Below, piece by piece: positions 19,618-32,253 of a stretch of 64,000 nucleotides of DNA. The position numbers and the translations under genes are program-made. This DNA is from Brachionus rotundiformis (lineage: Eukaryota > Rotifera > Eurotatoria > Ploima > Brachionidae). The notes under the pieces were generated by a model that had not been told where the DNA came from, ran no database searches, and saw only the letters and a program-made list of their open reading frames with translations. Numbering within the stretch: the first letter of the stretch is position 1; every line of letters starts with the position of its first letter. The stretch is taken from the NCBI GenBank assembly GCA_016802295.1, contig JAESIW010000180.1, positions 3,131,361 to 3,195,360 on the forward strand. The letters run 5' to 3'.

Positions 19618-19977
19618 ATGACAATCCCATTTGTCGATGAATTAAGTGACAATAATCTTAATTCAGTCTGCTTTGTTTTAATAGAAAAGTTTACAGATCA
19701 CGATAAGAGTTTGAAGTATAGCACCGAGGTGACCGATGACAATGAAAGAATTGTTGATTATGATATGATTAATACTCGAATGAACAGTGATTTAAAAAAT
19801 GAAATTGAAAAAACAGTTCTAGAGACCAGCAATCAAATTAGAATAACAGCAAATGCGATGGAGCATCAGTATTTTTCCAACAAAAACCAAACAAACGCAG
19901 AACAATCAGCAAACAGTTTGACCAGAAGAATCTTATTTAAATTGAATTTATTTGCAAAGTTTATTAATAAATTTTGA
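19618..19977 (+). CDS. Hypothetical protein
   Basis: From the ATG at 19618 a 119-codon frame runs to the TGA at 19975-19977. The product is mixed-charge and helical in character (MNSDLKNEIEKTVLETSNQ) with a hydrophobic C-terminus (ILFKLNLFAKFI). No signal peptide or known domain was recognised. A TTTGATTTAG acceptor-like sequence lies about 30 nt upstream, so it may be a terminal exon of a longer gene whose earlier exons were not found. Confidence 0.35.
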   Translation: MTIPFVDELSDNNLNSVCFVLIEKFTDHDKSLKYSTEVTDDNERIVDYDMINTRMNSDLKNEIEKTVLETSNQIRITANAMEHQYFSNKNQTNAEQSANSLTRRILFKLNLFAKFINKF

Positions 19978-20249
19978 TCAAGTGGCTGATTTGGTTGTAA
20001 ATTAATTATAAATGTTATTTGTAAATTTCGATTAAATTGATGCTATAATTTCCAATAAATTTTTAAAATTAAAATAATTTTTTCAATTCTAAAAAATGTT
20101 CTAAAAAAAATAGAAGATATAATGTTTATCAGAAATAATTAAAGACTTAAAAGATGTAATATTTTAGATAAATTGATAAAATAGTGCCCATACTTTTATT
20201 GATTTGAATTGAAGCTATTTATTTTTAAATAAAATCATCATCAGTACAT

Positions 20250-20330
20250 TGGGACCATGAAGATGACCGTAATTTTTTTTCTAAAAACTCAATAAATATT
20301 TGAATAAAATAAATTTTTTCTATTTTCTGA
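20250..20330. repeat. Solo arm of a foldback repeat family
   Basis: ATTGGGACCATGAAG...CTCAATAAATATTTGAATAAAAT closely matches the right arm of the foldback element at 23950-24430 (ATTGGGACCGTGAAG...TTCAATAAATATTTGAATAAAAT). It shows that the family is dispersed in the region. Confidence 0.6.
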
Positions 20331-20759
20331 GAAACTAGATATTTAAATTAAAAAGATTAAAGTTTTTAAATTTTTTTTTACAAATTGAGAAGACAGCATC
20401 TTATTTCTGAGAAAGTCATGAACTAGGATCTGGGATTTAGCTTAAGTTAAGAGTATTTTTCATAACAGTCTTAGAATTATTCTGAGTCAAAAAAGTCGCT
20501 GAACAATGATCTCCACTTGTGTATCTTCTTTCCAATCTTGGAACAATCTCCATTGACTCCTCACATAATTATATGTTATTTTTCAATGTTTCCATCATGT
20601 AATTTATTCTTATTAAAATCATATTATAGGGAAGTTTCCAAGGTTCGTCCTGAAAGCTTTCGCCTTCGTTTAAACCGAATTTAATATACATTTATGTTAT
20701 TTCTCATCATAAAATTTGATTGTTAGTAGGCATTTCCCAATTTTCATTAATTTTCACTT

Positions 20760-20962
20760 TTTGTCGTGAAGTCAATTGCTGATGTATCCATTTAGCGAGT
20801 ATGATCATTAATGAAAACGTGAAACTTAAGAGAACCAATAACTGAACCTTGAGGAACACCACTATGTTAATCCCATTAGTCTCTAATTCATTCGTAGCTA
20901 CTCTTGTAATTTGTCATTGATAAAATTTTTACCAACAATTCTGATTGTGTTATTCCATTTTA
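20760..20962 (-). mobile_element. Decayed LINE reverse transcriptase fragment
   Basis: On the minus strand, GVPQGSVIGSLKFHVFIND (about 20806-20863) matches the motif B region of LINE reverse transcriptases, the same motif present in the element at 2093-3101. Stop codons occur on both sides, so this is a relic. The YADD motif that should follow was not found. Confidence 0.65.
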
Positions 20963-21304
20963 CGTTTTTTATATAAACAATATATTCTATTAATTACAAT
21001 ATGCGTTACAACTTGTTTGAAACATCTCTTACGAAAAAGATTATGTTTTTTTTTTATAAAAATGGCATATTTATATAATTATATTCTTATAATTGAAAAT
21101 GTTTATAAAAAATGAAAATTTCTAAGATTATAAATTAAAATAAAATTTAATAAAAACTTTCTTTGTTTTTTCGTTTGTCACGAATGTTTGTGTAATTAAA
21201 TTAAATGTAAATTATGTAAATTCTTTGATAAATAATCCACATGAATTACAAGTTATTAAATTTACAAAACATCATACCAAAAGATAATTTGAGCAAATGA
21301 TGCT

Positions 21305-22018
21305 TTATTCGAATTCAAGACTAAAATTTTTGATAAAATTTGTTAAAAACATAAATTTGATAATAAAATTTAAAAACAATATTGCGCCAGGTATACAAAC
21401 CAACTTGTAAAAATCATTCTTAACTAACTGGAATAAATAAACTAAGCAACCAATTTCTGGCGTAGGTCTTATACAACATTCCATTTTGACCAATTCGTTA
21501 AAGTCATCAGGCGTTATCAGACCACAGCATTTGTATTTGCCGGATACGTCATAAAGAAATCTGCATTGCTTTTGAAGATTTAAAATCACTGACCAGTCAA
21601 AGATATTTATAGAACCATTTAAGGCATTTTCAATAGCTGCTATGACACTGGATTTTATGACATCTTCAAGTACCGGAAATAAAACCAAAATTGCAACCAT
21701 TAATAAAAAATTTATGAATACTAAAATTCCGATCATCACATCCCATATAACCAAAAGTTTTTTCTTTAGCTTAAAGATGCTGATTAAACCGAAAATTCCC
21801 ACAAATGTGCAAAAGGCACCGTATAAAATGATTGACACGGTTAAATAAGTCAATAGTGGTAGAATATTGAACTCTGAGCCAACCTCTTCGATAACAGTAA
21901 GTTTGGCTATGTTTACCCATCTCAAAATACAGCTGGTTATTATTAAACATAAGCTTAGAGCAATTGTAATAATACTTTGAATTTTTAATGAAACTTCTAA
22001 ACTTTCATATTTAATCAT
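21305..22018 (-). CDS. Tetraspanin family protein
   Basis: A 237-residue single-exon protein. There are four hydrophobic segments, at about residues 13-33, 53-80, 88-112 and 205-228. The first three are clustered, and a large extracellular loop (about 113-204) lies between the third and fourth. That loop contains the tetraspanin signature KYKCCG, a later ECC and an isolated GC, giving the expected cysteines. Tetraspanins organise membrane microdomains with integrins and other partners. Sequence outside the signature is divergent, so no orthologue is assigned. The start at 22018 places a short cytosolic segment before TM1, as in the family. Confidence 0.8.
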   Translation of the reverse strand: MIKYESLEVSLKIQSIITIALSLCLIITSCILRWVNIAKLTVIEEVGSEFNILPLLTYLTVSIILYGAFCTFVGIFGLISIFKLKKKLLVIWDVMIGILVFINFLLMVAILVLFPVLEDVIKSSVIAAIENALNGSINIFDWSVILNLQKQCRFLYDVSGKYKCCGLITPDDFNELVKMECCIRPTPEIGCLVYLFQLVKNDFYKLVCIPGAILFLNFIIKFMFLTNFIKNFSLEFE

Positions 22019-22468
22019 TTCTTTTAAATTTAATTTAATTTTAAATGTAGAAAATTTATTTTAAAAAAATTCAATAGATAGATTACTTGCTAAAGTAAAA
22101 AATAATTATTTAAATGAGTCATGAAAGATGTACACGATCCTACAAGAATAATCAAAACACGTTAAATCAACAAAGGTTTAAATTAATAAATAAAGTAATT
22201 GAGAAAAAATTTAAGTGACAAAAATTAAGATTTATATATTGTTGTTAGATAGTTAATACCTCAAAAATATAACCTATCTAATTTTTGAATCTACTTTTTT
22301 AAATCGATATCCAAATTTTAAATTTATAAAGAAAAAATTTAAAAAGATTTGTTGGATTTAAAAGATAAACTTAATTAAAAAAAAAACAACCTTAAATTAA
22401 TTCACATAATTGTAATTTTATACTAAACTTTAATATTTTATATTTGTCTAATAGACTTTGGCTCATTT

Positions 22469-22848
22469 TTAACTTTATAAGCACCAAACATGTTTTTTTA
22501 ATCCAAAATATTTAAAAAAAAGAATAATAATGATTTTAACGAGAAATTTCTATAGAAATATAAATTCAACATAAATCTAAATAAAATTATTTATTTGACT
22601 GTCTATTCAAATTATATGAGTATTTAACAGTAGAAAGCACGGCTGATTAATTAAAAAATATCCAAAGAAATAGAAGAAATTTATTTAAAATATGATTAAA
22701 AAGTTTAACTATTACGTTTATTTTAAGTTTCTTTGAGAAAATATTCAAGTTTGTATTTTTTAAAAAAGGGTTTTAAACTCCTCGGTCTTTCTAGTGTTTT
22801 GATTTTGTAAAATGAGTCAATTAATTCGTTTGGTGCTTTTAGTGTTAG
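22469..22848. mobile_element. piggyBac-like MITE copy, degenerate
   Basis: Begins TTAACTTTATAAGCACCAAAC and ends GTTTGGTGCTTTTAGTGTTAG, degenerate versions of the ends at 1218-1795. The TTAA is intact on the left and reads TTAG on the right. An alternative, internally deleted version of the same locus occurs after the assembly gap at 23767-23841. Confidence 0.65.
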
Positions 22849-22961
22849 CCATATAGTCTCTGGTCAAATACTTATTTGTATTCTAATTTTATTAGCTAAA
22901 TTATTATTAAAGCATTTTTAAAAATTATTTTCCCAATAAATAGGCGGCTAAAATATCAGCT

Positions 22962-23663
22962 NNNNNNNNNNNNNNNNNNNNNNNNNNNNNNNNNNNNNNN
23001 NNNNNNNNNNNNNNNNNNNNNNNNNNNNNNNNNNNNNNNNNNNNNNNNNNNNNNNNNNNNNNNNNNNNNNNNNNNNNNNNNNNNNNNNNNNNNNNNNNNN
23101 NNNNNNNNNNNNNNNNNNNNNNNNNNNNNNNNNNNNNNNNNNNNNNNNNNNNNNNNNNNNNNNNNNNNNNNNNNNNNNNNNNNNNNNNNNNNNNNNNNNN
23201 NNNNNNNNNNNNNNNNNNNNNNNNNNNNNNNNNNNNNNNNNNNNNNNNNNNNNNNNNNNNNNNNNNNNNNNNNNNNNNNNNNNNNNNNNNNNNNNNNNNN
23301 NNNNNNNNNNNNNNNNNNNNNNNNNNNNNNNNNNNNNNNNNNNNNNNNNNNNNNNNNNNNNNNNNNNNNNNNNNNNNNNNNNNNNNNNNNNNNNNNNNNN
23401 NNNNNNNNNNNNNNNNNNNNNNNNNNNNNNNNNNNNNNNNNNNNNNNNNNNNNNNNNNNNNNNNNNNNNNNNNNNNNNNNNNNNNNNNNNNNNNNNNNNN
23501 NNNNNNNNNNNNNNNNNNNNNNNNNNNNNNNNNNNNNNNNNNNNNNNNNNNNNNNNNNNNNNNNNNNNNNNNNNNNNNNNNNNNNNNNNNNNNNNNNNNN
23601 NNNNNNNNNNNNNNNNNNNNNNNNNNNNNNNNNNNNNNNNNNNNNNNNNNNNNNNNNNNNNNN
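22962..23663. other. Assembly gap (702 N) with duplicated flanks
   Basis: A run of unknown bases. Sequence before the gap (22365-22961) and after it (23664-23954) is the same locus twice. The second copy lacks about 300 bp of the MITE interior. The gap is therefore likely not a real 702-bp interval. Confidence 0.95.
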
Positions 23664-23766
23664 GATAAACTTAATTAAAAAAAACAACCTTAAATTAATT
23701 CACATAAGTGTAATTTTATACTAAACTTTAATATTTTATATTTGTCTAATAGACTTTGGCTCATTT

Positions 23767-23841
23767 TTAACTTTATAAGCACTGATAGGTTTTGATTTTG
23801 TAAAATGAGTCAATTAATTCGTTTGGTGCTTTTAGTGTTAG
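23767..23841. mobile_element. Internally deleted copy of the same MITE
   Basis: TTAACTTTATAAGCACTGATAGG at the left joins directly to the right half ending GTTTGGTGCTTTTAGTGTTAG. Only about 75 bp remain of the about 380 bp seen at 22469-22848. Confidence 0.65.
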
Positions 23842-23949
23842 CCATATAGTCTCTGGTCAAATACTTATTTGTATTCTAATTTTATTAGCTAAATTATTAT
23901 TAAAGCATTTTTAAAAATTATTTTCCCAATAAATAGGCGGCTAAAATAT

Positions 23950-24430
23950 CAGCTTTATTTTATGGATTTTTTGACAAAATTAAAAATAACTCTTTAAAGT
24001 AAAAAATGCTGCGTTTTTTAATTCAAATATTTATTGAGTTTTAGGAAAAAAATTATACAGTAAGTATTTCACAAACTTAATGGTCTCAATGGTCGCGATT
24101 CTAAGATAATTTCAATATCTTCCATTTATTTACGATATACGATAAATTATCGATTATATTATCTCGAATTTTTTTTTTCACTCTTAAAATTCAAAATAGC
24201 TCCAGGTCGACTTTGGCATAATTTTATTTTAAGGTCGCCACAATTGGGACCGTGAAGTTTGTGAAGTACTTATTCAATAGTTCAATGATAAATTTTTTTC
24301 TTAAATTCAATAAATATTTGAATAAAATAACTCAATAATTTAAATTTCGACGTGTTAATTTTTATTGCTGTCAAAAAATCTAATTTAAATATCCATTTAA
24401 AAAATCCATAAAATAAAGTTGATTTTTTTA
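23950..24430. mobile_element. Foldback / MITE-like inverted repeat
   Basis: The left arm begins CAGCTTTATTTTATGGATTTTTTGAC, and the right arm ends, in reverse complement, CAACTTTATTTTATGGATTTTTT. A second, longer paired block is 24009-24101 against 24237-24325 (for example AAGTTTGTGAAATACTTA and AAGTTTGTGAAGTACTTA on the matching strand). No transposase is present. The contig before the gap ends precisely where this element begins. Confidence 0.7.
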
Positions 24431-24599
24431 ATAAAAATGGCATTTTATAATTTAAGTTGTTAGTCTCAATCAAATCTTCAATGATCTTAAAGGTTTGGTA
24501 TTTTTGAATTTTTAGTGAAATATCAAAAATTTTAAAAATTATAATAAATATATTAGATATATTTTTAAATTTATATATTTTTTTCGATTTCGTAAAAAT

Positions 24600-25002
24600 A
24601 GTAGTACTTAAACAAACTTAATCAGCTTATGTTAACCAGCTTTGAAAATTTTTTGCATCCACCACAATTTTTGGATGAGCTTGATATCCTTTTTAAGAAG
24701 TTGTGCCGTTTTGATTTTCCTGTTTTCTCTCTTGATTTTGATATCATGTCCCCTTAAATTGTGATGAGACTTATCTCAGTGTTTCTGAAATATCAGTTCA
24801 CCTTTTCCACACCATTGCTTATTTTTAATCTCCTTTTTAATAAATATGTTATTCATAATCTATTTAGTCTTTCACTTAAGCATAAATTCTTAAAACCATA
24901 AATAGACTATTTTGCTCTTATTTGATTGATGAGTCTTTTCTGTTTGAGATTCCAAACCGGTACTGCAAACTCTAAATTGGGTCTAATGAAAATTGTATAA
25001 TC
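24600..25002 (-). mobile_element. Decayed LINE 3' region
   Basis: On the minus strand, spaced by stops and frameshifts, are YTIFIRPNLEFAVPVWN, LSERLNRL, a segment ending SNGVEKVN, a stretch recalling NLRGH, and a final block near 24640. These occur in the order found in the C-terminal part of LINE reverse transcriptases. It ends near a TACTACTA sequence at 24600-24610, equivalent to the TAC tail of the element at 2093-3101. Clearly inactive. Confidence 0.65.
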
Positions 25003-25140
25003 AAGTTAAGTAAAAAGAAGTTAATTTTCAGTTAATAGTTAAAGAGAATTTCTCTTTTTAAACCCACCTAACTTCGGTAAAAAAATTGAAAAAATTTTTT
25101 CTTTATAATTTATTTCTTTAAAAATATTCTCAAAAAATTT

Positions 25141-28100
25141 TCACGTAATATCAAAATTAAAAAATTGATTTTTTTCATTCGATACATTAAAATTCTTACT
25201 ATTTTGATTGATAAAATTATTATTTTCAAAATCACCAACAATAGTCATATTTGACTTTTTATAATTTTGAGCACCGTATTTAATTGACTTTTTGTCATCA
25301 CTGGCAATCACCTGAGGAGTCAAATGGCTTTGAACATAAGACTTAGAGCTAATTGATGATAAAAATGAGTCAATTTTTTTTATGCAATTAGCTGGAATAA
25401 CACATCCAACTATTTTTAAATTATCACTGGTTCTGACCCGAATGATTTGTAATCTAAATTGACTAGAACCTGTCAAATGGCACAACAAGTTTTCAACACG
25501 GCTCCACACAGTCAATACCGAACCGGCCAATATGTAAAATTTTCTAGTTCTTAATCCAATGTCACAATTTCTTATATTTGAGCAGTGTCCTTCCCTGAAC
25601 CGATGTATGCACTCATTAGCCGACTTCCTAAAATGCTCAATCCAATGAGCCTTAGCTTCGCTGGGCGAAACTTTTTTAAACTTTTTTTTCAATGACTCAA
25701 ATGTTTCTAGACTAGTCTGAAGACCAGTATTCGGACGGTAAATGGAAAATGTCATGGACATTTTTTGCTCATTAAGTTTGATGCTATCTTGAGATTGAAC
25801 GGCCAAAATTGCTATTTTATTATTATTTTTTACTTGATTCATTAAATAGAAACCAATTTCGTTTGAGTTAGAATTTTGTAAATCTTGTCTGTAAATTTCA
25901 AGGGCTTTTTCCCAAGAAATGCCTCTTTCAACCAGCACAGTATGCATTTCAACTTTTCGGCAAGCATCACTCTTATTTTTTAAAACATAATACTTGGTTT
26001 CTTTTCTAGTGGCGATTTCATTATTACTGCCCAAGTCCATTATTCCCATGTCCCATTTTCCACTTCTTTTTGCTTGAAGAATAACTGCTGTTAAAACATC
26101 AGAAAAAAAAGTGAATATTGCATTTTGTAAATTAACTGGACATCCAAGTAGTCGATTTAAAAACTTATTTATATTGTTATAGTCTTTTTCTGGATAGGCT
26201 GAGCCTTTTTTATTTGAGACAATCATTCCTACGCCATGCAGAGCTTCTCTCGCCTCTGAAAAAAAATTAAAATTTCAATAAATTTTTTTTATTAGTTTTA
26301 TACTTCTATTTAATTTATTGTAATAATTAGTAATTTATATTCAAAAATAAAAAATTAAAAAAAAATACTAGCTTAACCAAACAAACCAGAATAAAATCGG
26401 ATTCTGAATTAAAAAAATAATAATTTAATAATATAAATTTAATTTAATAAAAATTATCACAACAGCATAATTATTTTTTTGTAATTATGAAAGGTTTAAT
26501 TTTGTTTATCTTATTTTTGTAACATAATAAACACCAAACGCATCAAACGAGTCATTTTAACTCGTTTTAAAAAATTTTAAATCCTCATATCTTTCGGAAA
26601 GATTTTAATATAAATCAATCTTTTATGAATTATGAAGATTTTATATTTTTTTTTTAAAAAAAAGCTTAATATACAGTAAAATTACTACAAATATTTAAAA
26701 AATATTGTGGACTTAAAAAATAACCTAAAAATGCTTAGTCCTTCTAGTGCTAATTTTACAATTTATTTATTTTTTAATAAGTTAACAATTTTAAAATTTT
26801 GTTTCCTAACATTATCTGTAGATAAAATATTAAATAAATTAATATACCGTTTATAAAGTCTCCGTCATATGAGTTTGGAAATCGTGCCAAAGGCTTTTCC
26901 ATTTTGCAAATTGATCTAATCACATTTTCCAAAGCAGCTCTTCCATATTTATTGTCAATATTAAATTGGCTCAAGTCTCTGGATTCAGTAGCTCTCCTAT
27001 CGCCATGTGTTAAAGCACCCAAACTCTCTAATCTTTTGGCTACTGTTGACGCAAATCTTTTTTCACCTGCTAACTGTGATATCAAGAAGACATATTCTGG
27101 AGAACTGACTTGGTTGGATCTGTGTGTCCGACCGAATTGTTGAATAGCTCTATCAGCTGACCATGGCAACTCAATAGTTATGTGAACTCTTTTTAGCTTA
27201 TTGGCGTAGCGTCTGTTGGCTTGCAAGGATATTCCGCTACTCGCCGCTTCGGAAATTATTGCTACCAGCTTGTCACCTTTCATAAATTTTTCTTTTTGAA
27301 CAAAATTCATTAGCTCAACAGGCACATCAGTCTCATTTCTGGTTTCATACACAAAAGATTCCTTTTGGTTATTCGAATCTTTTTGACTAACAATTCGACC
27401 TTTTCTACCAGTCATTTCGGCAACACGATCTGGTCCATCAAGCAAATCAATAAGCTCATCTAATGTATTGGCTGGCAGTCGTTTTCCAAGCAATTTGATA
27501 GCATTTATTAAGTCACTTTTTAATTCATGTATATACTGGTCGATTTGATTTGGATCAGTTGGTTTTGGTCTAATTGGCTGCTCTGGTTTTGATATACAAA
27601 AGCCAAATGGATCATCAATGTCAAAACTATTGCGTTCATTGCTACTTTTTACTCGCTTGACTGGCAGAGAAAATTCTTCATCACTTTCTGAGTCTATTTT
27701 GGTCTTCCGATTTTCATTCTGAACAACACTCTCAATTATCTGAATGTCCTCATCATTCATTCTATCATTATACTCTTCTAACTCAAAATTATTGGTATTG
27801 AACTTTTTACGCTTGCTTGGACTTGTGCTCAATTTGTTTCTGCTTTTTTTAATCTTTTTCCTTGCCAAATTTTGCTCTGGTGCACTCTTAGTTATGGAAA
27901 ACAGGGAATCTGAATCATCTGAATCAATATAATTACTTTTTTTGCTATTTGTTGAGGAAATACCACTATCATATTGATTTGTTAAGCAGTTTTCAATTGA
28001 TTCAAAGTCAGACGAAAAAGATTCAAAGCTATCTGAGTCGTAAAAAGACGAATCTCCAAATGAAGAAATGGAAGATTCCGATGATGTGCGATTTTTTTTT

Positions 28101-31100
28101 GACAATTTATTTGAGTTGGTATAAGACGAAAGTCTTTTAAAAATTTGATTGACATTATGGCTATTTTTGCTTGACCAAGAGATTTGCTTTTTTTGTTTGG
28201 AGGGAAAATGCTTTTCAACCAGGTTCAGCAGGACTCCGCGAGCAGTTGAAACAAAGTCATTTATTTCACCACCTTCGTCAATATGTTCCAGAGTGCGAGC
28301 TTCACCTGTCGATTGCAAACCAATCACGACACATTTGTTATTATTCAATGCTTTCTTTGCCAAATCCACTACACTAGGAACTTTGCATGCCAAACAAAGA
28401 TACTTAAAAAATCGCTGATGACTACTCCAAAATTGTCCCCATACGGTTTTTTTCATTTTCCCGTCTAAGTCAATTAGATCAAGCGCTTCCTGAAACTTTT
28501 CCTTCATTTCAACCCACTTAAGAAAAAAAAATTAAAATTAATCTAATTAATATTTTTGGTTTAATTCTTTTATCTAATGTTTTATTATAAAATTATTGGA
28601 ACTGGTTAGAAAAAGTTTTAAACACAATTAAAAAAAAGAATAAATAACTGTTTAACTAATAGATATTTGATTTTTTTTGTCATTTATTTCTAATTTTTTT
28701 TTGAATTCTTATTGATTTTAATTTGGTAATTAATCCATGGCATGGTAGATTTGATCCCATACTATATTTCATTATTTGTTAGCAAGATATTAAGTTTTTC
28801 ATATTTAATTAATAAATTATAGTTTGAATTCGGAATTAAAAGTATAAGTTATATATTGTAAAAAAAGGTAATTTTCTCCTAATTATAAAATAAAAAATTT
28901 TAGACATTTTAATTTTAATAATTCTAAAAATTAAAAATTGATTTAATAATTTTATCTATAAATTTGAAGGAATGATAGAAAATAATACTATGATGTAATA
29001 AAAAACTTAAAGTTACAAAATTGGAAATATATTAGTGCTTTTTGCTGAATTTTAGTATCATCTAAGTTAACTTTTAGCAAAGTTTACTAGCTTTGGTATA
29101 ATTAAGGCTTATTTTAAGAATGTTACTAGGAAGAATTGGATTTTAAAATGAGGTTTTCTCGTACCAGCTTGACTGAGTTGTCATACATCTTGATGTATTC
29201 GTCCCTGAGAGGTATTTCTTGGATTTTAAAAGTGACACCAGTAAAACTTAATTGCCTAGCTATGTACATACCACGTAATTTCATATCAATAGCGATTATT
29301 TCCATGGCACCAACGCCTCTTTTTTCAACCGATTGGATGAAATCATTGAAATCGGTGAACGGTGTTCCTGTTCCCCATAGACCTAGTCGCACCATATACG
29401 CCATATTTTTTGGTTCGCTCGCTCCTGTCGCACTGGCGTATACAATTCTAGCTTTAGGCAACTTTTCTTGAAGCTCTAGAACAGCCAAACCAGTTTTTGT
29501 TGGCTTTGCTGAACCGATTGGAACCAAATTTTTGGCTTTGTGACATTCGTCAAATACAATCACCCCGTCGAATGATTCACCTCCCAACCATTGAAACAAT
29601 TGTTCTAGTCTGCTTGAGTATTTTTTATTTTCGCTTTTTTGCTGTGATTCTCCTATCAGAGAAGAATATGTTGAAAAAATGACACCTTTTTTTATATTGG
29701 AATTTTCGTCTGATGATATTTTAGAATATTTAAGCTTATTCAAAGCGTAAATTTCGATGTCGTTTGCTCCTATGTCGGAAAAATCTCGTTGAGCGTCGTA
29801 TTTCAGATCGTTTGATACACTTAACCATAAAGCTTTTTTACGACCTTGTAAGTAGTTTTCATAAATAATGCCTGCTATGGTTCGACCTTTTCCAACACCA
29901 GCACCATCACCAATTAAAAAACCACAGCGATGGCTATTTGGCAAATATTCGCTATGCTTTTGACAAGCATAGACAACTGCTTCAAGTTGCAAGGCTGACA
30001 AAGCTCCATTTTGATACACGTTCGATGGCATCATTAATTCATACCATATATCGGGAGGTTCAACACTCGCCAATGAACTAGTCTCAACTATTGGATCTGG
30101 ATGCTTGAGACCAAGTTTTACTATTTAAAATATAACAATTATTGTCGATCATGTAATTTAAATTTAAGTTAAAAAAATTTACACTTGATTTATAAATGGT
30201 GATTATTTGATTTTAAAGAAATAGTAAAATTTTTCAAGAACAGGTAATTTATCTATTATTTACTAGCAATAGAATTACTTGCTTAAATCCAAACTTGTTT
30301 AATATGAAAGTTATCTATTATTAACTTTTAAAAGCGTCATTCAAATAAGGAAGAAAATATTATTTATAATACTTAATTACGAAATAAATTCAATGATTTT
30401 AAAATTTTTAATATAAATATTATTGTCAAAATTAAAAATAGCCTTAAATTGGAACAAAAGCATGTCAAATAGCTAATTGATATATAGTTTTTTCTTAATC
30501 AATTTATAACAATGTTAAAATGTGTTAGAGACTAAAGATTTTTTTCAATTTAATTGAATTTTTTTATGATACTATTTGAATACTTTCATATTTTTATTTA
30601 AGAAGATATTAAACAGAAAAAGAATCAGATTTAAATTTTAAAATTGTAATTTCTTATATTTTAAAAAGATTATATCTAATTATATTTAAGTGATATTTTT
30701 GTAGAAACATATTATTTCTATAGATTTTTAAAAATTTAATGGCCAACTTAATTTTGCTCTTTTGTTTCATTTTTGATTTAAAATAAAGATCAAAAAAAAA
30801 TTTTTTAAAATTTACATTTTGATGGCATATAATCAGCGTATGTTTCCGCATGGCCAAGTTCTTCTTCTTCTTCCATAATAATTTCCTCATCTCTTTCTTT
30901 TTCAAATATTGACTCATTTTTCAAGAAAATAACCTCATTCGATTGAGGTACTTGATTCACATTTTTTACATTTACACTTTGATTATTAATTGGTGCATTT
31001 ATTTGGTTACTTTGACTAATTTGGCTACCCAGCAATGTTTCAGGTACATTTTTTGCTTGATTGCTGCTTGCAAGTCGACTTAAGTGAGAATTCAGCACAT

Positions 31101-32253
31101 TCAAATGGCTTTTTGCCGAACAATTCGCAGAATAAGATGCTGAATTTGATGGCATGTTCAATTTTTCGCCGTTTTTGCTTGTAGTTATTGTCTTAGGAGT
31201 CATGATAACTTTGGGTATTGTGATATTATTAGAGTTAAACTTTTTAGTTATTACCATTTTATTTTTTAATTCTTGTACCAAGGGCTTTTTTTGAATTTCA
31301 TTTAAGTTAGAATCAAATTGGATTAGCTTATTTTTTGTTTTGTTCAAATAAACCATATTGGTAGTTGATTGATTTTGGAAATTAATAGGCTTTGACGATA
31401 CCACTTTGGTTATTTTGATATTTTGATTCGAGTTGTTTTGTGGTGAATTTGTGCACTGTGACGAGCGATTTTCTCCATGGTTATTTTGAATCTTGATGAT
31501 TCGTTTGCAAGCGTTTGTCGATATTAAACGATCATGCAAGTGCTTTTGCTGCAATTGACTAAGATTAATTACCTTTACAGGATTAACACTAAGAGGAACT
31601 TTTGCTTTGTTGACTGAATTAAAAGTTTTGAGCGGATTTCGAAAATTTATCAGACTATTCAGATCTGATCTCGAAAGGTCGGATTTTTTCTGATTTGAAA
31701 TAGATACAAGGCGTACAATTGGATTGGATTGACTTGGTGTTGATGGATTTTGTTTCAGGACTGTTTGATAAGACGATAAACCTTGATTAGAAGACTTTAA
31801 AGAATTAATTTTAATTATTTTTCTATTAGGCATTTTTTGTTCCTGATGAGAACCACTGTTTGGCTTAAATTCAGAGATGTTTTTAAGATTATTGCTTGAA
31901 TTCGAGTTATTTTGGTCAAAATTATTTAGCACAGCTAGGAACGGGTCATCGGAGAGCATGAGATCATAGTTTTGAATCTCTTGAGTTGGAACAGGCGAAA
32001 CTGAGTTTGATGAAGTATCCAAATTGGACGATGCAAGAAGATCATTGCTCGCATCGGTCAAGAAAGATAAATCAAGATCATTTAAGTTAAAATCTTGATC
32101 GTTGTTATTGAAATCTTTGGAAAAATTCGTGAAACAAGAGCTGGATGATGGTGATGAGGTAGAGAATGAGTTATCACATTGATTATCCAGCAGAGAGCAG
32201 AGATTTGTTTCTAGACCAGCATCTTGGATAGCTGCATTTAAAATATCATCCAT
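25141..32253 (-). CDS. SBNO1: Strawberry notch homologue (SBNO), DExH-type helicase-like transcription regulator
   Basis: Four exons join in phase: 32253-30816, 30120-29165, 28516-26848 and 26255-25141, giving 1725 residues. The N-terminal ~450 residues are Ser/Asn-rich and low-complexity, ending in the conserved EEEELGHAETYADYMPSK. The helicase ATP-binding core follows, with Walker A GDGAGVGKGRTIAG (Lys about 557), the DECHKAKN motif II and YASATGASEP. Exon 3 holds CVVIGLQSTGEARTLE, a Ser/Asp-rich insert, ISEAASSGISLQA, LPWSADRAIQQFGRTHRSNQ and LGALTHGDRRA. Exon 4 is the conserved SBNO C-terminal domain (EKDYNNINKFLNRLLG, VYRPNTG-like block, CDIGLRTRKFYILAGSVL). Known homologues act in nuclear gene regulation downstream of Notch, EGFR and other signals. 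SBNO1 versus SBNO2 cannot be told here; the symbol indicates the family. Introns are 695, 648 and 592 nt, long for this window; intron 3 carries a MITE. Confidence 0.94.
26529..26753. mobile_element. piggyBac-like MITE relic in SBNO intron 3
   Basis: The left end includes ACACCAAACGCATCAAACGAGTCATTTTAACTCG without its terminal bases. The right end is GTCCTTCTAGTGCTAA, matching CTTCTAGTGTTAA of the copy at 1218-1795. The central palindrome (ACGAGT...ACTCGT) is preserved. The flanking TTAA sites are degraded. Confidence 0.55.

Noticed and set aside
22956..23687. Long open frame across the N run
   Set aside because: It consists almost entirely of unknown bases and has no coding content.
27744..28468. 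Several plus-strand frames opposite the SBNO Ser/Asp-rich insert
   Set aside because: Low-complexity coding sequence leaves the opposite strand free of stops; no independent evidence.
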